The notes under the pieces are model-generated. The model worked only from the letters and a program-made list of their open reading frames with translations. It did no database searches and was not told the DNA's origin. From contig CAWKKD010000007.1 in assembly GCA_963850195.1 (NCBI GenBank), positions 1 through 64,000 on the forward strand: 64,000 bases of DNA, written 5' to 3'. How positions within the stretch are numbered: position 1 is the first letter of the stretch; every line of letters begins with the position of its first letter. The DNA is from Actinoallomurus sp963850195 (lineage in GTDB: Bacteria > Actinomycetota > Actinomycetes > Streptosporangiales > Streptosporangiaceae). The position numbers and the translations under genes were made by a program. Positions 46,979-56,842 of this stretch are shown in pieces.

Positions 46979-49377
46979 TCAGGCGATGAATCGCGGGTCA
47001 CCGGGAAGCGGTCCTTCGGGTGCGTCGGCGACGGTCTTCGGGCCGAAGCGCTCGCGGGAGGCTTTGCGTACGGCGGTCGCTCTGCCCGGTACGCCGGGTG
47101 GCAACGGCTTGGTCCGGAAGGTGAAGGCCGGTGTGAGCGTGCCGTGGTCCATCAGCCGCGCGGCGGCCTGGAACGCGCTGAGGTTGGCGAGGTCGTGCGC
47201 GCTCAGGTTCGGGCTCATGTGGCGTTCGAGGACGCGTGCGTCGTTCGGCGAGACGGTGAAGAAGATCTTGTTGCGGGCGTTCGCGGCGAGCGACTCGCGG
47301 AGTTCGGTGGGGAGCTGGGTGAGGTTCTGGTGGGCGAGGACGAGGCCGGCGCGGTAGGAGCGGGCCTCGGCGAGCATGTCGTCCAGGCCGTGCGGGAGCG
47401 TGAGGAAGTTCTGGCACTCGTCCACGTAGATCGCGCAGTCGGGCCGATCGGCGTCCGGCCGGCTGGCGCGGGCCTGGATGGCCTGCCAGGTCTTGGCGAG
47501 GACGAGCGACCCGAGGAGACGGGCGGTGTCCTCGCCGAGTACGCCTTTCGGGAGGCGAGCGATGAGCAGCCCTCCGGTGTCGAGGATCTTGCCGATGTCG
47601 AGGCTCGTCGGGCCTGCGGCCAGGACGTCGCGGGCGAATCCGCGCAGCAGGACGGCGCGGAGCTTGTTCATCACGGGTCCGGTCACCTGGGCGCGCTGGG
47701 CGGCGGACAGCTCCTCGTACCAGTTCCAGAAGTCGATCAGGAACGGGTTCCTGACCTGGGCGACCAGCTGTGCCCGGTAGGTGTCGTTGCCGAGCAACCG
47801 GGGGATGTCCGCCAGCGTCGCTCCGGGCTTGGCCGTGGCGGTGAGGACCGCGGAGCGGAGGACGTCGTCGGTACGGGGTCCCCAGAAGTCGGAGTAGATG
47901 CGGCGGAAGATCCCCACCACGACGTCGGCGGTCAGCTCCGGCGTGGCGCCGTCGAGGATGTTGACGCACGGTGGCGGCGCGCTGTCGGCGGGATCGATCA
48001 GCGCGACCTTGCCGACGAGATCCTCTGGCAGCCGGGAGAGGATCAGCGTCGAGTCGCCCTTCGGCTCGATGGAGACGACGCCTCGGCCGGCCTGGAGGTC
48101 GTCGAGCTGCATGGACAGCAGGCCGGTGGTCTTGCCGGCGCCGGTCTCGCCGATCACGTGGGTGTGGTGGCGGGCGTCGGCGACCCGTACGCCCACGGGT
48201 CTGCGGGTGCCGGAGTCGGCGTGGCCGAGGATTCGGACGCCGGGACCGCCGGAGGGTACGGCCGGTGGCGGTGGGGTCGGTCTGGCGCCGGCACGCGTCA
48301 GGCCGGGCACGGTCTCGTCGACCGGTAGGTGGCAGACGGCGGCGAGCTCGGGCACCGACAGCAGGTCGCCGTGGCACATCCGACGCGAACCGACCGCCTC
48401 GCCGCATCGGCGAAGGCGTCGGCGACGAAGGTGGTTCGCTCCGGTGTAGGCGGCGTAGGCCGAGGCGACCGCATGGGCGCGACCGCGCAGAAGCGCCCGC
48501 CCACGCGTACTGGTGTCGTCCGTGGCGACCGCGTACCGGACGACCGTCTCCAGCCGTGGCAGGGACGCCTTGGCCAGGATGGCGCGTACCTGCGCGGGCG
48601 TCTCGGCGGGAAGCGTCGCGCCACCACCGCGACGATGGTCATGGGCGCCCACCGGCAGCAGCTCGAAGAGACCCGCTCGGAAACCGGCGCGTCGCCAGGT
48701 GAGCGCAGGCCCGTCGCGTACCGTCCGGCCTGTCGTAGCCGTCGGCCGGTCACGGGTCGCGCGAGGATCTGGACGACCACGCTCTCCCGGCCGGTGAGAG
48801 CCCCGGCGGCGGCCAGGAGCCCGCGGAGCGGATCGGCGTCGAAGTCGGTGCGTAGCGGGAAGTGGTCCGGTCGCGCGAGCCTCAGGCGTCCACCCACGAC
48901 GGCCTGGCCCAACGCGAAGACGGAGTCATTCGCGGCTCGCGCCGTTCGGGCGGTCGCGCCCGGCCAGGCACCCTCGATCGCGCGCTCGATCAGACCGGGT
49001 GGGATCACACCCGGAACCCACATCCGGATGCGGACACCGGCCTCGGTGAAGACGTACTCCCAGGCGACGTGGGGAACGCCGGTGATCCGCCGCGGCCAGC
49101 GAGGCCGGAGCAGCCCGAGAAGCTGGACCCACAGTGCCTCCGCACCCGCCATGTCCACCGACGGAGGCGGGAGGATCTCGATGACGCGGGCTCGCGCGGC
49201 CAGCCGGGCATGCCTCCAGCGGAGCACCGCCGTACGCGCGAGCACGACGGTGCCGAACGTCCCGAGGGCTGCGGCGATCACGACCGGGGCGTGCGGGACG
49301 AAGAACTCCCACACGCGGCGTACGGCGTCCATGGGGTCCTCGAGGAACCGCTCCGCAGGCGACGGGTGGACGCTCAT
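46979..49377 (-). pseudogene. VirD4/TraG-like coupling ATPase, one frameshift near 48650
   Basis: About 800 residues. The N-terminal membrane segment (HAPVVIAAALGTFGTVVLA) and a region with WVPGVIPPGLIERAIEGAWP read from ATG 49377. After an indel near 48650 the frame continues with Walker A HTHVIGETGAGKTTGLLSMQ, GRGVVSIEPKGDSTLILS, Walker B CAIYVDECQNFLTLPHGLD and AGLVLAHQNLTQLPTELRES. It is the type IV coupling protein that brings DNA to the conjugation channel at the membrane. The ATG overlaps the virB4 stop (ATGA); the 3' end is 17 bases from the replication-relaxation gene. Confidence 0.85.
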
Positions 49378-51131
49378 GCCGGGCCGCCGTCGCGTTCGGC
49401 GAGTTCGGCCGGGTCCGTCGTGCAGATCCCGTGCTCGGTGGGCGAGGCCAGGCTGCGGAACGCGACGCGCCGGGATCCGCAGCTGAGGAGGGCCTCGCCC
49501 CGGTCCGCCGAGAGCAGGAAGGCCCGCTCGCCGTCGGACAGGCGGAAGGCGTCGCATACCTGGTCGATCGCCTGTGGGGCCTGCCGGAGCAGGATCTGGG
49601 TGGCGCTGTTGCTGACCACCGCCCGTCCGAGGTCGGAGGCGAGGACGTCGGCGGCGTCCTGGGTGACGACGGTGAGGCCGGCCCAGTGCTTCCGCGCGGA
49701 CTTGGCGAGCCGGTACAGGAACTTGGCGCCCTCGCCGTCGCGCAGCAGGAGCCACGCCTCGTCGACGATGACGAACCGTCGTTTGCGGTCGTATGGATTG
49801 CTGATCCGGCGCCAGGTCGCGTCGAGGGTCAGGAGCGTGGCGACGGTCTTCAGCTCATCGGGGACGTCCCGCAGCGAGAACACGACCAGGTGGCCCGCTG
49901 GCTCGGTTGTCGTCGGGCCGTTGAACAGGTCGCGGAAGCTTCCGGTGACGTACGGGGTGAGGCGCGCGGCGAGTTCCGGGCCTTCGGGTCTTCGCTGGCC
50001 TGGAGTCTGGCGGAGAGGTCCCGCAGCAGCGGTGCGGGCCGGGACCAGGTGCGCGGGTCCTCGGTGATGCCCTTGAAGTAGTAGGTGGCGAACAGGGCGT
50101 TGTCGAGCGCCGCCCGCGATGCCGGGTCGAGCGACTCGCCGAGCAGTACGGCGATCAGGGTGTGCAGGAACAGCACCCGCCGGGTGAGAGCGTCCGCGGT
50201 CTGCGGCGCCGGGTGGCAGGTCGAAGGGGTTGAGACGTACGCCGGGGGAGCCGAGGGCGATGCGGGCGCCGCCGACCGCCGCCGAGAGCGGGGCGTACTC
50301 GTCCTCGGGATCGATGATGGCGATCTCGACTCCGGCGTACATCGAGCGCAACGCCTCGAGCTTGGTGAAGTAGGACTTGCCCGCGCCGGAGCGGGCGATG
50401 ACGACGGCGTTGTGGTTGTCCAGCGCCCACCGGTCCCAGGTCACGAGGGACGAGGAGGACACGTTGGCCCCGTACAGGACCGAGGTGTCCGATGGCGGGC
50501 AGGCCAGGTCGGGGGAGGTGAACGGGAACGCCGCGGCGAGAGCGTGGGTGTCCATCGTCCGGCGGGCGCCGATGGCGTCGATCCCGAACGGGAGGGTGGA
50601 CGTCCAGCCCTGCAGCGTGCGGAACGTCGTGGGCCGGGCGTCCAGCAGCAGCGAGGACGCCAGCGTACGAACGCGCCGCACCTCGCGGCTCAGCTCGGCC
50701 TCACCGGTGGCATGGACCGTGATGTAGAGCGCCGCGCGGAAGAGCTTGGCGCGGCCGCGGGCGAGTCCGGCGGCGAGCGCGTGGGCGTCGTCGGCCGCGG
50801 CGTCCGCCTCGAAGTCGAGCAACCGGCCCTTCTCGAGGTCGGATCGGGCCGAGGATTCGAGGCGTGCGAGGCGCTTGCGCAGGCGGTCGGCCGCGACCTG
50901 GTTCGGGATCGGCTCGATGTGGAGCGCGACGTCGATGCGGCCCGGGTCGCACAGCAGCGGTTCGAGCCAGCCCGGACCGACCTCGGCGGGGTAGCCGGTG
51001 ATGGCGAAGGTCGCGCAGACGCCGTCGCCGAGCGTCAGCGTCCGGGTGCCGACTTCGACGCTGTCGGGACCGAGCGGCAGCGGCGGCGACGTGACGCGTC
51101 GGCCTGGGAAGAGTCGTTCGATGGTCTTCAT
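49374..51131 (-). pseudogene. VirB4-like conjugation ATPase, two frame changes
   Basis: 585 codons from ATG 51131, which overlaps the prgI stop. N-terminal TraC/VirB4 domain (FAITGYPAEVGPGWLEPLL, HIEPIPNQVAADRLRKRLAR), then Walker A NHNAVVIARSGAGKSYFTKL and VEIAIIDPEDEYAPLSAAVG. Between about 50205 and 49990 the frame slips and returns; the missing part reads LFLHTLIAVLLGESLDPASR and TYYFKGITEDPRTWSRPAP. Afterwards come Walker B RFVIVDEAWLLLRDGEG and LTVVTQDAADVLASDLGR. The two indels keep overall length, so the protein would be normal if they are sequencing errors. It powers assembly of the type IV secretion channel. Confidence 0.85.
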
Positions 51132-52056
51132 CGGCTCGTGATCACCTCGTCGGGGTGCGTGACGGGACAGGGCATCGGGTTGTTGGGATCGCAGGCCGCC
51201 GCCAGCACCGAGGCGACGGCCGGGCCGTCCAGTACGCGTGCGTCGATGCCGGTGGCCGTCAGTGCTCCGGCGATCTGCTCGGCCTGGCGCAGCGCCGGTG
51301 TGCTGTCGGCGTCGGTACGGTCGGCCGGGTCGTCGCGCACGATGACGAGGACCTGCCGCCACAGCAGCTCCGACCGGGTGGCGAGGTCGGCGAGGAACCG
51401 CGCGTGCTCCCGTGCGGCCTCCGCGACGTACGCGTCCGGCAGGGCGGCAGCGGCGTCGAAGACCCGGGCTGCCATCGGCGTCAGGTCCATGCGTTCGGCG
51501 CGTACGAGGATCTGGACGGGCGCCGACAGGCCGTGGAGGCAGCGGGCGAACCCGGCCACGAGGGCTTCCTGTTCGCCGTACGTGGCGAGCGCGAAGCTGA
51601 CCGTGCCGCAGGAGACGATCGCCGCGCACCCTTGGCCGGCCAGTTCGATCAGCCCGTCGGACCGGATGCCGGTGACCGGCAGTGAGAGTCGCGCCGGAGC
51701 GGGCCCGGCGTCCGACAGCGAGGTACGGCGGGGTCTCCGGTACGTCGCCGGGAACGTATCGGCGGGGCGCCAGCCGCTGCCGTACGGCGGCGAAGGCGAG
51801 CCGGTCGAGGCTCAGGCCGTCGCGTCGCACCAGCGCGAACGCCGCAGGCCGCCGCGGCCACCGGTGCGGCGCAGATCAGGAACACCAGCGGCGGGATGAG
51901 ATGCCGGGTGGCCATGTACGCCGCCCACAGCACGGCGGCGGCGCCACCGAGGATGGCGACCTGCCGGGCGGTCAGGTTCGCGAGGACGCGGTCCTCGCGG
52001 TCGACGTCGGCGGGGATGCGAATCGCATACCGCCCGCCGTACGAGTCACGACTCAT
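51128..52056 (-). pseudogene. PrgI-family conjugation protein with C-terminal domain, two frame changes
   Basis: PrgI/SCO6880-type protein of about 309 residues. Start RYAIRIPADVDREDRVLANL then two membrane helices (ARQVAILGGAAAVLWAAYMA; LIPPLVFLICAAPVAAA). An extra base near 51845 and another indel near 51715 separate the next parts, RRDGLSLDRLAFAAVRQRLA and the C-terminal domain EALVAGFARCLHGLSAPVQI, VLVIVRDDPADRTDADSTPA. Membrane component of the conjugation apparatus, always next to virB4. Its start and stop overlap the neighbouring genes by four bases. Confidence 0.82.
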
Positions 52057-53651
52057 CTGTGATCACCTCGCGGGTTGTCGTGGCCGCCCGGTCGGGGTGG
52101 TGGAGAGTCCTGGGCATGAGGGCGGCGGCCGTCGGTGAACAGCGGTGGCTGCACCGGTCGACTCGGAAGACGCAGCGGCAGGCTGAGCTGCTCGGCGTGG
52201 ACATCGACCGGCAATTCGCTCTGCCGCCACCGGCGAGGCGGGTCGGCGGCAGGCCGTAGCGGCAGCTGAAGCTGGACGCCGCGATTCGACGCCGGCCGCT
52301 GCGGCGGCATGTTCGGTATCTCCAGCTGCTCCCCGCGCGGAGACGGCCACTGGAGCGGGAGCTCCGGCTGTACCCAGGAACGCGGGCGCGTCGGTTGCGG
52401 CCGTGGCCCGGGTGTTGGCCCTGGTGGAGTCACGGGACCAGGTGGCGGAGTGAATGGACGGTTGTTGCTTCGCGGCGACAGACCACGAGTGATCCGGCGG
52501 AGGACGAGGGCGGAGAACAGGAACCGCCCCGCGCCGCCGACCGGGTTTCCGCCGAGTAGTCCTCGCCAGACGGCCCTGGAGACCCATGACGGGATGCGGG
52601 CCAGGATGTAGAGCAGGCAGACCACCAGAAGCAGGGCGACGATGCCCTTCTTCCCGGGGAGACCGAGGACGGGCGCGACTTTCCCGCCCTCGCCAGAGAA
52701 GACGACGACCGCCGTGGCGAACACCAGCGACTGCGCCACCTGAATCGCGAGCATCCCCGCGAGCGCCCGCCACCACAGCCGGGCCAGCCCGTCGGTCTGC
52801 GGCAGCGCATGGAAGATCAACGCGAGCGGTGCGGCGACGATCAGCAGCATGGTGACGGTGACGCGCATGATGTAGCCGCAGGCCACGATCAGTGCCAGGA
52901 CGACCGCGACGAGGGTGACCAGGCCGGACAACGCTCCTAACGTGGCGACGTTGTCGACGAGCCAGCTCTTCATCACCTCGGCCGCACCGTGCGGGTCGGC
53001 GTGGGTGGCCCCGTGCTCGACGAACGCCCGCGCGAGCGCGTTCGCGAACGTGATCGCCTGCTCGATGACGAGCTTGCTGCAGTTCGCCGCCAGGAACGCG
53101 AGCAGCAGGCGCGCGACGATGTCCTTGGTGGCCACGCCCGGTGCGACGGCATGGCCGGACATGAGGAGCATGCCGCCGATGACGACCAGCAGGACGAAGC
53201 AGGCGTTGGCGATCGTCTCGCTGGTGGACCAGAGGGACCGGACCCGCGCCATGGACGAGCTGTCCAGCTCCGGCGTGGTCAGCATCGTGTCGCCGAACAG
53301 GCCCATGACCGGTGGGACCGCCGTCATCGCCAGCCCGGTGAACCAGACGCCGATCGCGTCGCCGAGCTGGCACTTGATCTCCCACGGTGCGCAGCCTCCG
53401 CCGGTCGACGGCGGGCTGACCACGGGCGTCGGCGTGGTGTCGCAGTGCGGCACCGGCTCACCAGGGACGACTTGCGTGCTGGGGCATGGGTGCGGCGTTT
53501 CGCTGTGCCGTACGGGAGAAGCGTGTGGGTGCGGTGATGGCGTCGGCGAAGGGCGCGCTTGTGCCGTCCCGGAGCCTGCTGCGATCAGCGCGGCCACGAT
53601 GACCAGGAGCGCGCACGCCCAGCGAGTGCCGCGTGAGTATCGCCGTCGCAT
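52053..53651 (-). CDS. VirB6/TrbL-like membrane protein
   Basis: 532 residues, intact. Signal peptide WACALLVIVAALIAAGSGTA, a Pro-rich linker, then GGCAPWEIKCQLGDAIGVWF and about seven membrane helices (for example NACFVLLVVIGGMLLMSGH, LVTLVAVVLALIVACGYIM, GIVALLLVVCLLYILARIPS). The cytosolic C-terminal about 130 residues are Pro/Arg-rich with repeated LPL motifs (PELPLQWPS, LQLPLRP, LSLPLRLPS), possibly a binding tail. Channel component of the actinomycete type IV-like conjugation system. Overlaps prgI (ATGA) and lies one base after the pilin-like gene. Confidence 0.82.
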   Translation of the reverse strand: MRRRYSRGTRWACALLVIVAALIAAGSGTAQARPSPTPSPHPHASPVRHSETPHPCPSTQVVPGEPVPHCDTTPTPVVSPPSTGGGCAPWEIKCQLGDAIGVWFTGLAMTAVPPVMGLFGDTMLTTPELDSSSMARVRSLWSTSETIANACFVLLVVIGGMLLMSGHAVAPGVATKDIVARLLLAFLAANCSKLVIEQAITFANALARAFVEHGATHADPHGAAEVMKSWLVDNVATLGALSGLVTLVAVVLALIVACGYIMRVTVTMLLIVAAPLALIFHALPQTDGLARLWWRALAGMLAIQVAQSLVFATAVVVFSGEGGKVAPVLGLPGKKGIVALLLVVCLLYILARIPSWVSRAVWRGLLGGNPVGGAGRFLFSALVLRRITRGLSPRSNNRPFTPPPGPVTPPGPTPGPRPQPTRPRSWVQPELPLQWPSPRGEQLEIPNMPPQRPASNRGVQLQLPLRPAADPPRRWRQSELPVDVHAEQLSLPLRLPSRPVQPPLFTDGRRPHAQDSPPPRPGGHDNPRGDHR

Positions 53652-53652
53652 G

Positions 53653-54000
53653 TCACGCCCCGACGATCTGCTTGAGGATCTCGACGAGTCCTGGGGCGAG
53701 CGCGGCGATGCCGTAGCCGATCGCCGCGTACTTCAGCGTCTCCTTCGCCTTGCTGACCTCGCCCGGGTCACCGGCGGCGAGCAGGTAGCGAAGCCCGCCG
53801 ATCGTCAGGCACAAGGTGGCCAGTGCCACCAGCAGGCCGATGAGCCAGGTCCGCAGGTTGTTGATCACGGTGTTGAGGTCGGTGGGCGCGGCCACGACCC
53901 CCTTCGCGGCGGCGTACCCGGCCGCAGCGGTGACCCCGATGGCGATGCCCGTCGCGGCGACGACGATCGTGGTGCGTACCAGGTGCTTTAACAAGGCCAT
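53653..54000 (-). CDS. pilin-like (VirB2/TrbC-type) small membrane protein
   Basis: 115 residues from ATG 54000 with GAGGGAG upstream. First hydrophobic segment TIVVAATGIAIGVTAAAGYA, a short loop (APTDLNTVINNLRTW), second helix LIGLLVALATLCLTIGGLRY, and a C-terminal helix YAAIGYGIAALAPGLVEILK. Size and topology match VirB2/TrbC-like subunits that head conjugation operons in actinomycete elements. The next gene upstream is 220 bases away, so an operon promoter probably lies in 54001-54220. Confidence 0.75.
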   Translation of the reverse strand: MALLKHLVRTTIVVAATGIAIGVTAAAGYAAAKGVVAAPTDLNTVINNLRTWLIGLLVALATLCLTIGGLRYLLAAGDPGEVSKAKETLKYAAIGYGIAALAPGLVEILKQIVGA

Positions 54001-54220
54001 CCGTCTCCCTCCTCTCAGGCGAGGCTTTCGCCCGCCATCTGCCCTTTTTGTGTATTCGGTGAGAGCGTCGCCGTCCGAGGCCGGGAATCGGGCCGGTCTC
54101 CTTTCCCGTGAGTGGGCGAGATTGTGGCGAAGCGGCCGGTGGCCTTCTTCCCGGTAACCCGGACGGCGTCTATTCGCGCTCACTACGAACTGCGAATGTG
54201 AGGAGGTGGATTTTCGAAGA

Positions 54221-54971
54221 TCATGACGATGATTGGTTTTCTTTGATCCAGGCGATGAGCCGTGTCTCGGCGTTCTTACGGCGGCACCAGGCGGTAGTGA
54301 TCGCCATCCCGAGGTCGTTCGCGACGGTGCTCAGCGGTGTGTTCTGAAGGCGGGTCGCGCCGATCAGCTCGGCTTCGCGTCGGTCGATGACCCTGGCGCG
54401 GATGGCGTCAGCGAGCACGAAGTCGGGGTGCCGGTACGGCGTCGAAGCGGCGGGTTCGGGCAGGGCGCCCAGATCGGCGGTTCGCCTGGCGTACCTGGTG
54501 GCGTCGTACCGCATCCGCCGGACCTGGTTGTAGGCCTTCGCCCGCAGAGTGGCCAGGACCATGGGGCCGCTGACGTGGGCGCTCATGAGCGCCTCGTAGA
54601 ACGCGGTGACCAGCTCGGCGTCCAGGTCTTCCGGGTCTCGGGCGCAGTCGCGGGTGAGCTTGGCCGCGGCGGTGCGCAGCCCGGGCAGCGCGACACCGAT
54701 CGCGATGGTGGGCCACGGCTCGCCCTGTTCGCGCGCGAGCCGGGTGAGCTCGCGCCAGACCGCGTCCCGGCCCGCGACGTCGAGCAGCGGCAACAGCTCA
54801 ACGAGCTCGCGGACGCTCACCCGGCGGGTCGGCACGCCATGGCCCAGATGGTGGCCGTTCAGGCGTGGCGCGTCGAGTTCGGGAGCAGATCTGGTCGAAC
54901 GCTTGCGCGACCCGATCGAGCGGCGTCGGACGGTGCGCAGAAGGGAACGCGGCGTCATTTTCGATGGTCAT
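54221..54971 (-). pseudogene. DNA-binding protein of the integrative element (sigma-like HTH), one frameshift
   Basis: The best start is ATG 54971 (TIENDAAFPSAHRPTPLDRV), which has GGAAGGA upstream; a shift near 54865 leads into the long frame HGVPTRRVSVRELVELLPLL to 54221. The C-terminal about 60 residues (RARVIDRREAELIGATRLQN, STVANDLGMAITTAWCRRKN) resemble the region-4-like helix-turn-helix of sigma factors, and DLDAELVTAFYEALMSAHVS resembles region 2. Similar proteins sit between the tra genes and the methylase/integrase genes in related elements and may control transfer. An alternative unshifted start is ATG 54958. Confidence 0.6.
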
Positions 54972-55167
54972 GATGGGCTCCTTCCGCTCCGGTGAATTCC
55001 GGAGCGGGCCCATATACACATCTGCCATTCGCCGGGCAACCGTAGGATTTACGTTCGGCCTTCGTTTTGACTTCGCCTGAGGGTGAACGGCTCTCGCGCG
55101 AAGATCGAGCGAACGTCTTTCTGGCGGATACTTCGAAAATCGGCTGGGGTTGGATCGCAGTTCGTAG

Positions 55168-56337
55168 GTGAAGCGACCGGTGGCCGGGCCGGAAACGCCT
55201 ATGGCCGCGCCATCAGCTGTATCCGCACACGAAGAAGATCCCGGACGAGCGAGACCGCGCATCGGCTCGATGTGCACCGGCTACGGAGGCCTCGACCTGG
55301 CCGCACGAGCCGTCTACGGCGGCGAACTCGGCTGGTGCGCCGACAACGACCCGCACGCGTCGGTGCTGCTGGCCCGGCGCTTCCCCGAGGTGCCGAACCT
55401 GGGTGACCTGACCGCCGTCGACTGGACCCGCGTCCCGGCCGTGGACATCGTCACGGCCGGCTTCCCCTGCCAGGACATCAGCTTCGCCGGCCGCGGCGCC
55501 GGCATACAGGAGGGAACCCGCAGTGGACTGTGGCTCACCATCGCCGACGCCCTTCGCGTACTACGACCGCGCCTCGTCCTGCTGGAGAACGTGGCCGCGC
55601 TCCGTTCACGCGGACTCGGCACGGTTCTCGGGGATCTGGCCGCGCTCGGGTACGACGTGGCATGGACGTGCCTACGCGCGTCCGGCGTCGGAGCACCGCA
55701 CCGCCGCGACCGCATGTTCATCGCCGCAGCCAACTCGCCGCTGCCACGAATGCGACTGCCTGCGGCACCGCACGGCAGCGCGGCAACGCGAGTGCGGCAC
55801 TACCTGCCCCGTGCTGTTGCCGACCCCGACGGCATGCAATGCCAACGACAGCGAACGGGTGAGTTCTTGGCTTGCTCGTGCCGCGCGGCAGCAGCCGAAC
55901 CGCGCGATGCCGCTCAGTGTTGCCGTGCGCCTGCTGCCGACGCCGCGCGCCGGCGACGGTGCCAAGGGCAGCCCGAACCAGCGCGGCTCCAAGGGCGATC
56001 TGACGTTGCCGTCCGCGGCATACCGGATCGGCAGGGCGCTGCCAGCGTCGAGTGGGGACCCTACGGACCCGCCATCCGCCGATGGGAGGCGATCCTCGGA
56101 CGCCCCGCACCCCAACCCACCGAGCCAGGGACCAAGGGACAACCCCGCCTGAGCGCCCGTTTCGTCGAATGGATGATGGGCCTGCCCGACGGCTGGGTCA
56201 CCGACCTGCCCATCGCGCGCAACCCTCAGATGCGCATCCTCGGCAACGGCGTCGTCCCGCTTCAAGCGGTCGTGGCCTTCCGCGATCTCGACGGACTTCT
56301 GCGCGGCCGCATGTCCGGCGAGGAGGCGAGTTCGTGA
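55168..56337 (+). pseudogene. DNA (cytosine-5) methyltransferase of the integrative element, two compensating shifts
   Basis: Motifs: IGSMCTGYGGLDLAARAVYG (I), AVDIVTAGFPCQDISFAGRG (IV, catalytic Cys in PCQ), RPRLVLLENVAALRSRGLG (VI), ASGVGAPHRRDRMFIAAA (VIII) and MRILGNGVVPLQAVVAF (X). Between about 55790 and 56040 the natural frame is another one: LLPTPTACNANDSERVSSWL then PNQRGSKGDLTLPSAAYRIG, a stretch typical of actinophage and element methylases. Two indels therefore cancel and length is preserved. The stop overlaps the next gene (GTGA). It probably protects the element from host restriction on transfer. Start GTG 55168 or a later ATG (55201). Confidence 0.8.
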
Positions 56338-56630
56338 TCGGCCGACATGGAGATCGCGTGGCTGCCGGACAGCGGCAGCAAGATCACGAGATGATCATCA
56401 TGCCGACCGGGCACCGGCGCCGACCGGTGGTGCCAGTGCGGCAACCCGAGAACGGCAGCCTGACCGGCCAGGAGCTGCCATGGGTTTCCTGCGGAAGCCG
56501 CTGCTATCCACAGCCTGTGGACAGCGGCGGTCGCGGTCCCACGCAGCGGCACCGGACGCTGCCGAGCGGCAACGGCTCTCGGCAACCCGCGGCAGGCATC
56601 TCCGGATGTGGCACAGGAGTTGCCGCATGA
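56334..56630 (+). CDS. hypothetical protein of the integrative element
   Basis: 98 residues from GTG 56334, overlapping the methylase stop (GTGA) and ending in an ATGA overlap with the next gene. Contains HEMIIMPTGHRRRPVVPVRQ, then PENGSLTGQELPWVSCGSR, a short conserved-looking motif, and a low-complexity Gly/Arg/Pro tail. No family recognised. The underlying DNA has many GGCAGC and CGGCAA words and a TCCACAGCCTGTGGA palindrome near 56510, which could also be binding sites for the integrase or a directionality factor. Confidence 0.5.
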   Translation: MIGRHGDRVAAGQRQQDHEMIIMPTGHRRRPVVPVRQPENGSLTGQELPWVSCGSRCYPQPVDSGGRGPTQRHRTLPSGNGSRQPAAGISGCGTGVAA

Positions 56631-56842
56631 CTTCCAGGTCACAAGAGGGCTGCTCAGGGGCTCCTGAATCCGGTTCACCGCCGTACGGTCACAGGCGCGA
56701 GGCAGATGCGACGGATCGCGAGATCCGCGTGCTGATGCCGGATCGGCCACCGATGCTGACTCCGGCAGCGGCTCGGGTCCTCCTGCGAATCCTGGTCAAG
56801 TGCCGCGACCGCCTCGCCCGAGATCGGGAGGAGAACGGATGA
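56627..56842 (+). CDS. small protein upstream of the integrase
   Basis: 71 residues from ATG 56627 with CAGGAG eight bases upstream. Ends with LTPAAARVLLRILVKCRDRL then ARDREENG, a helical segment. The stop overlaps the integrase ATG. Small proteins in this position next to integrases are often excisionases or recombination directionality factors, but no motif proves that here. Confidence 0.5.
   Translation: MTSRSQEGCSGAPESGSPPYGHRREADATDREIRVLMPDRPPMLTPAAARVLLRILVKCRDRLARDREENG

Noticed and set aside
46523..48328. 601-codon plus-strand open frame
   Set aside because: Antisense to the virD4-like gene and the replication-relaxation gene; no domain or ribosome site.
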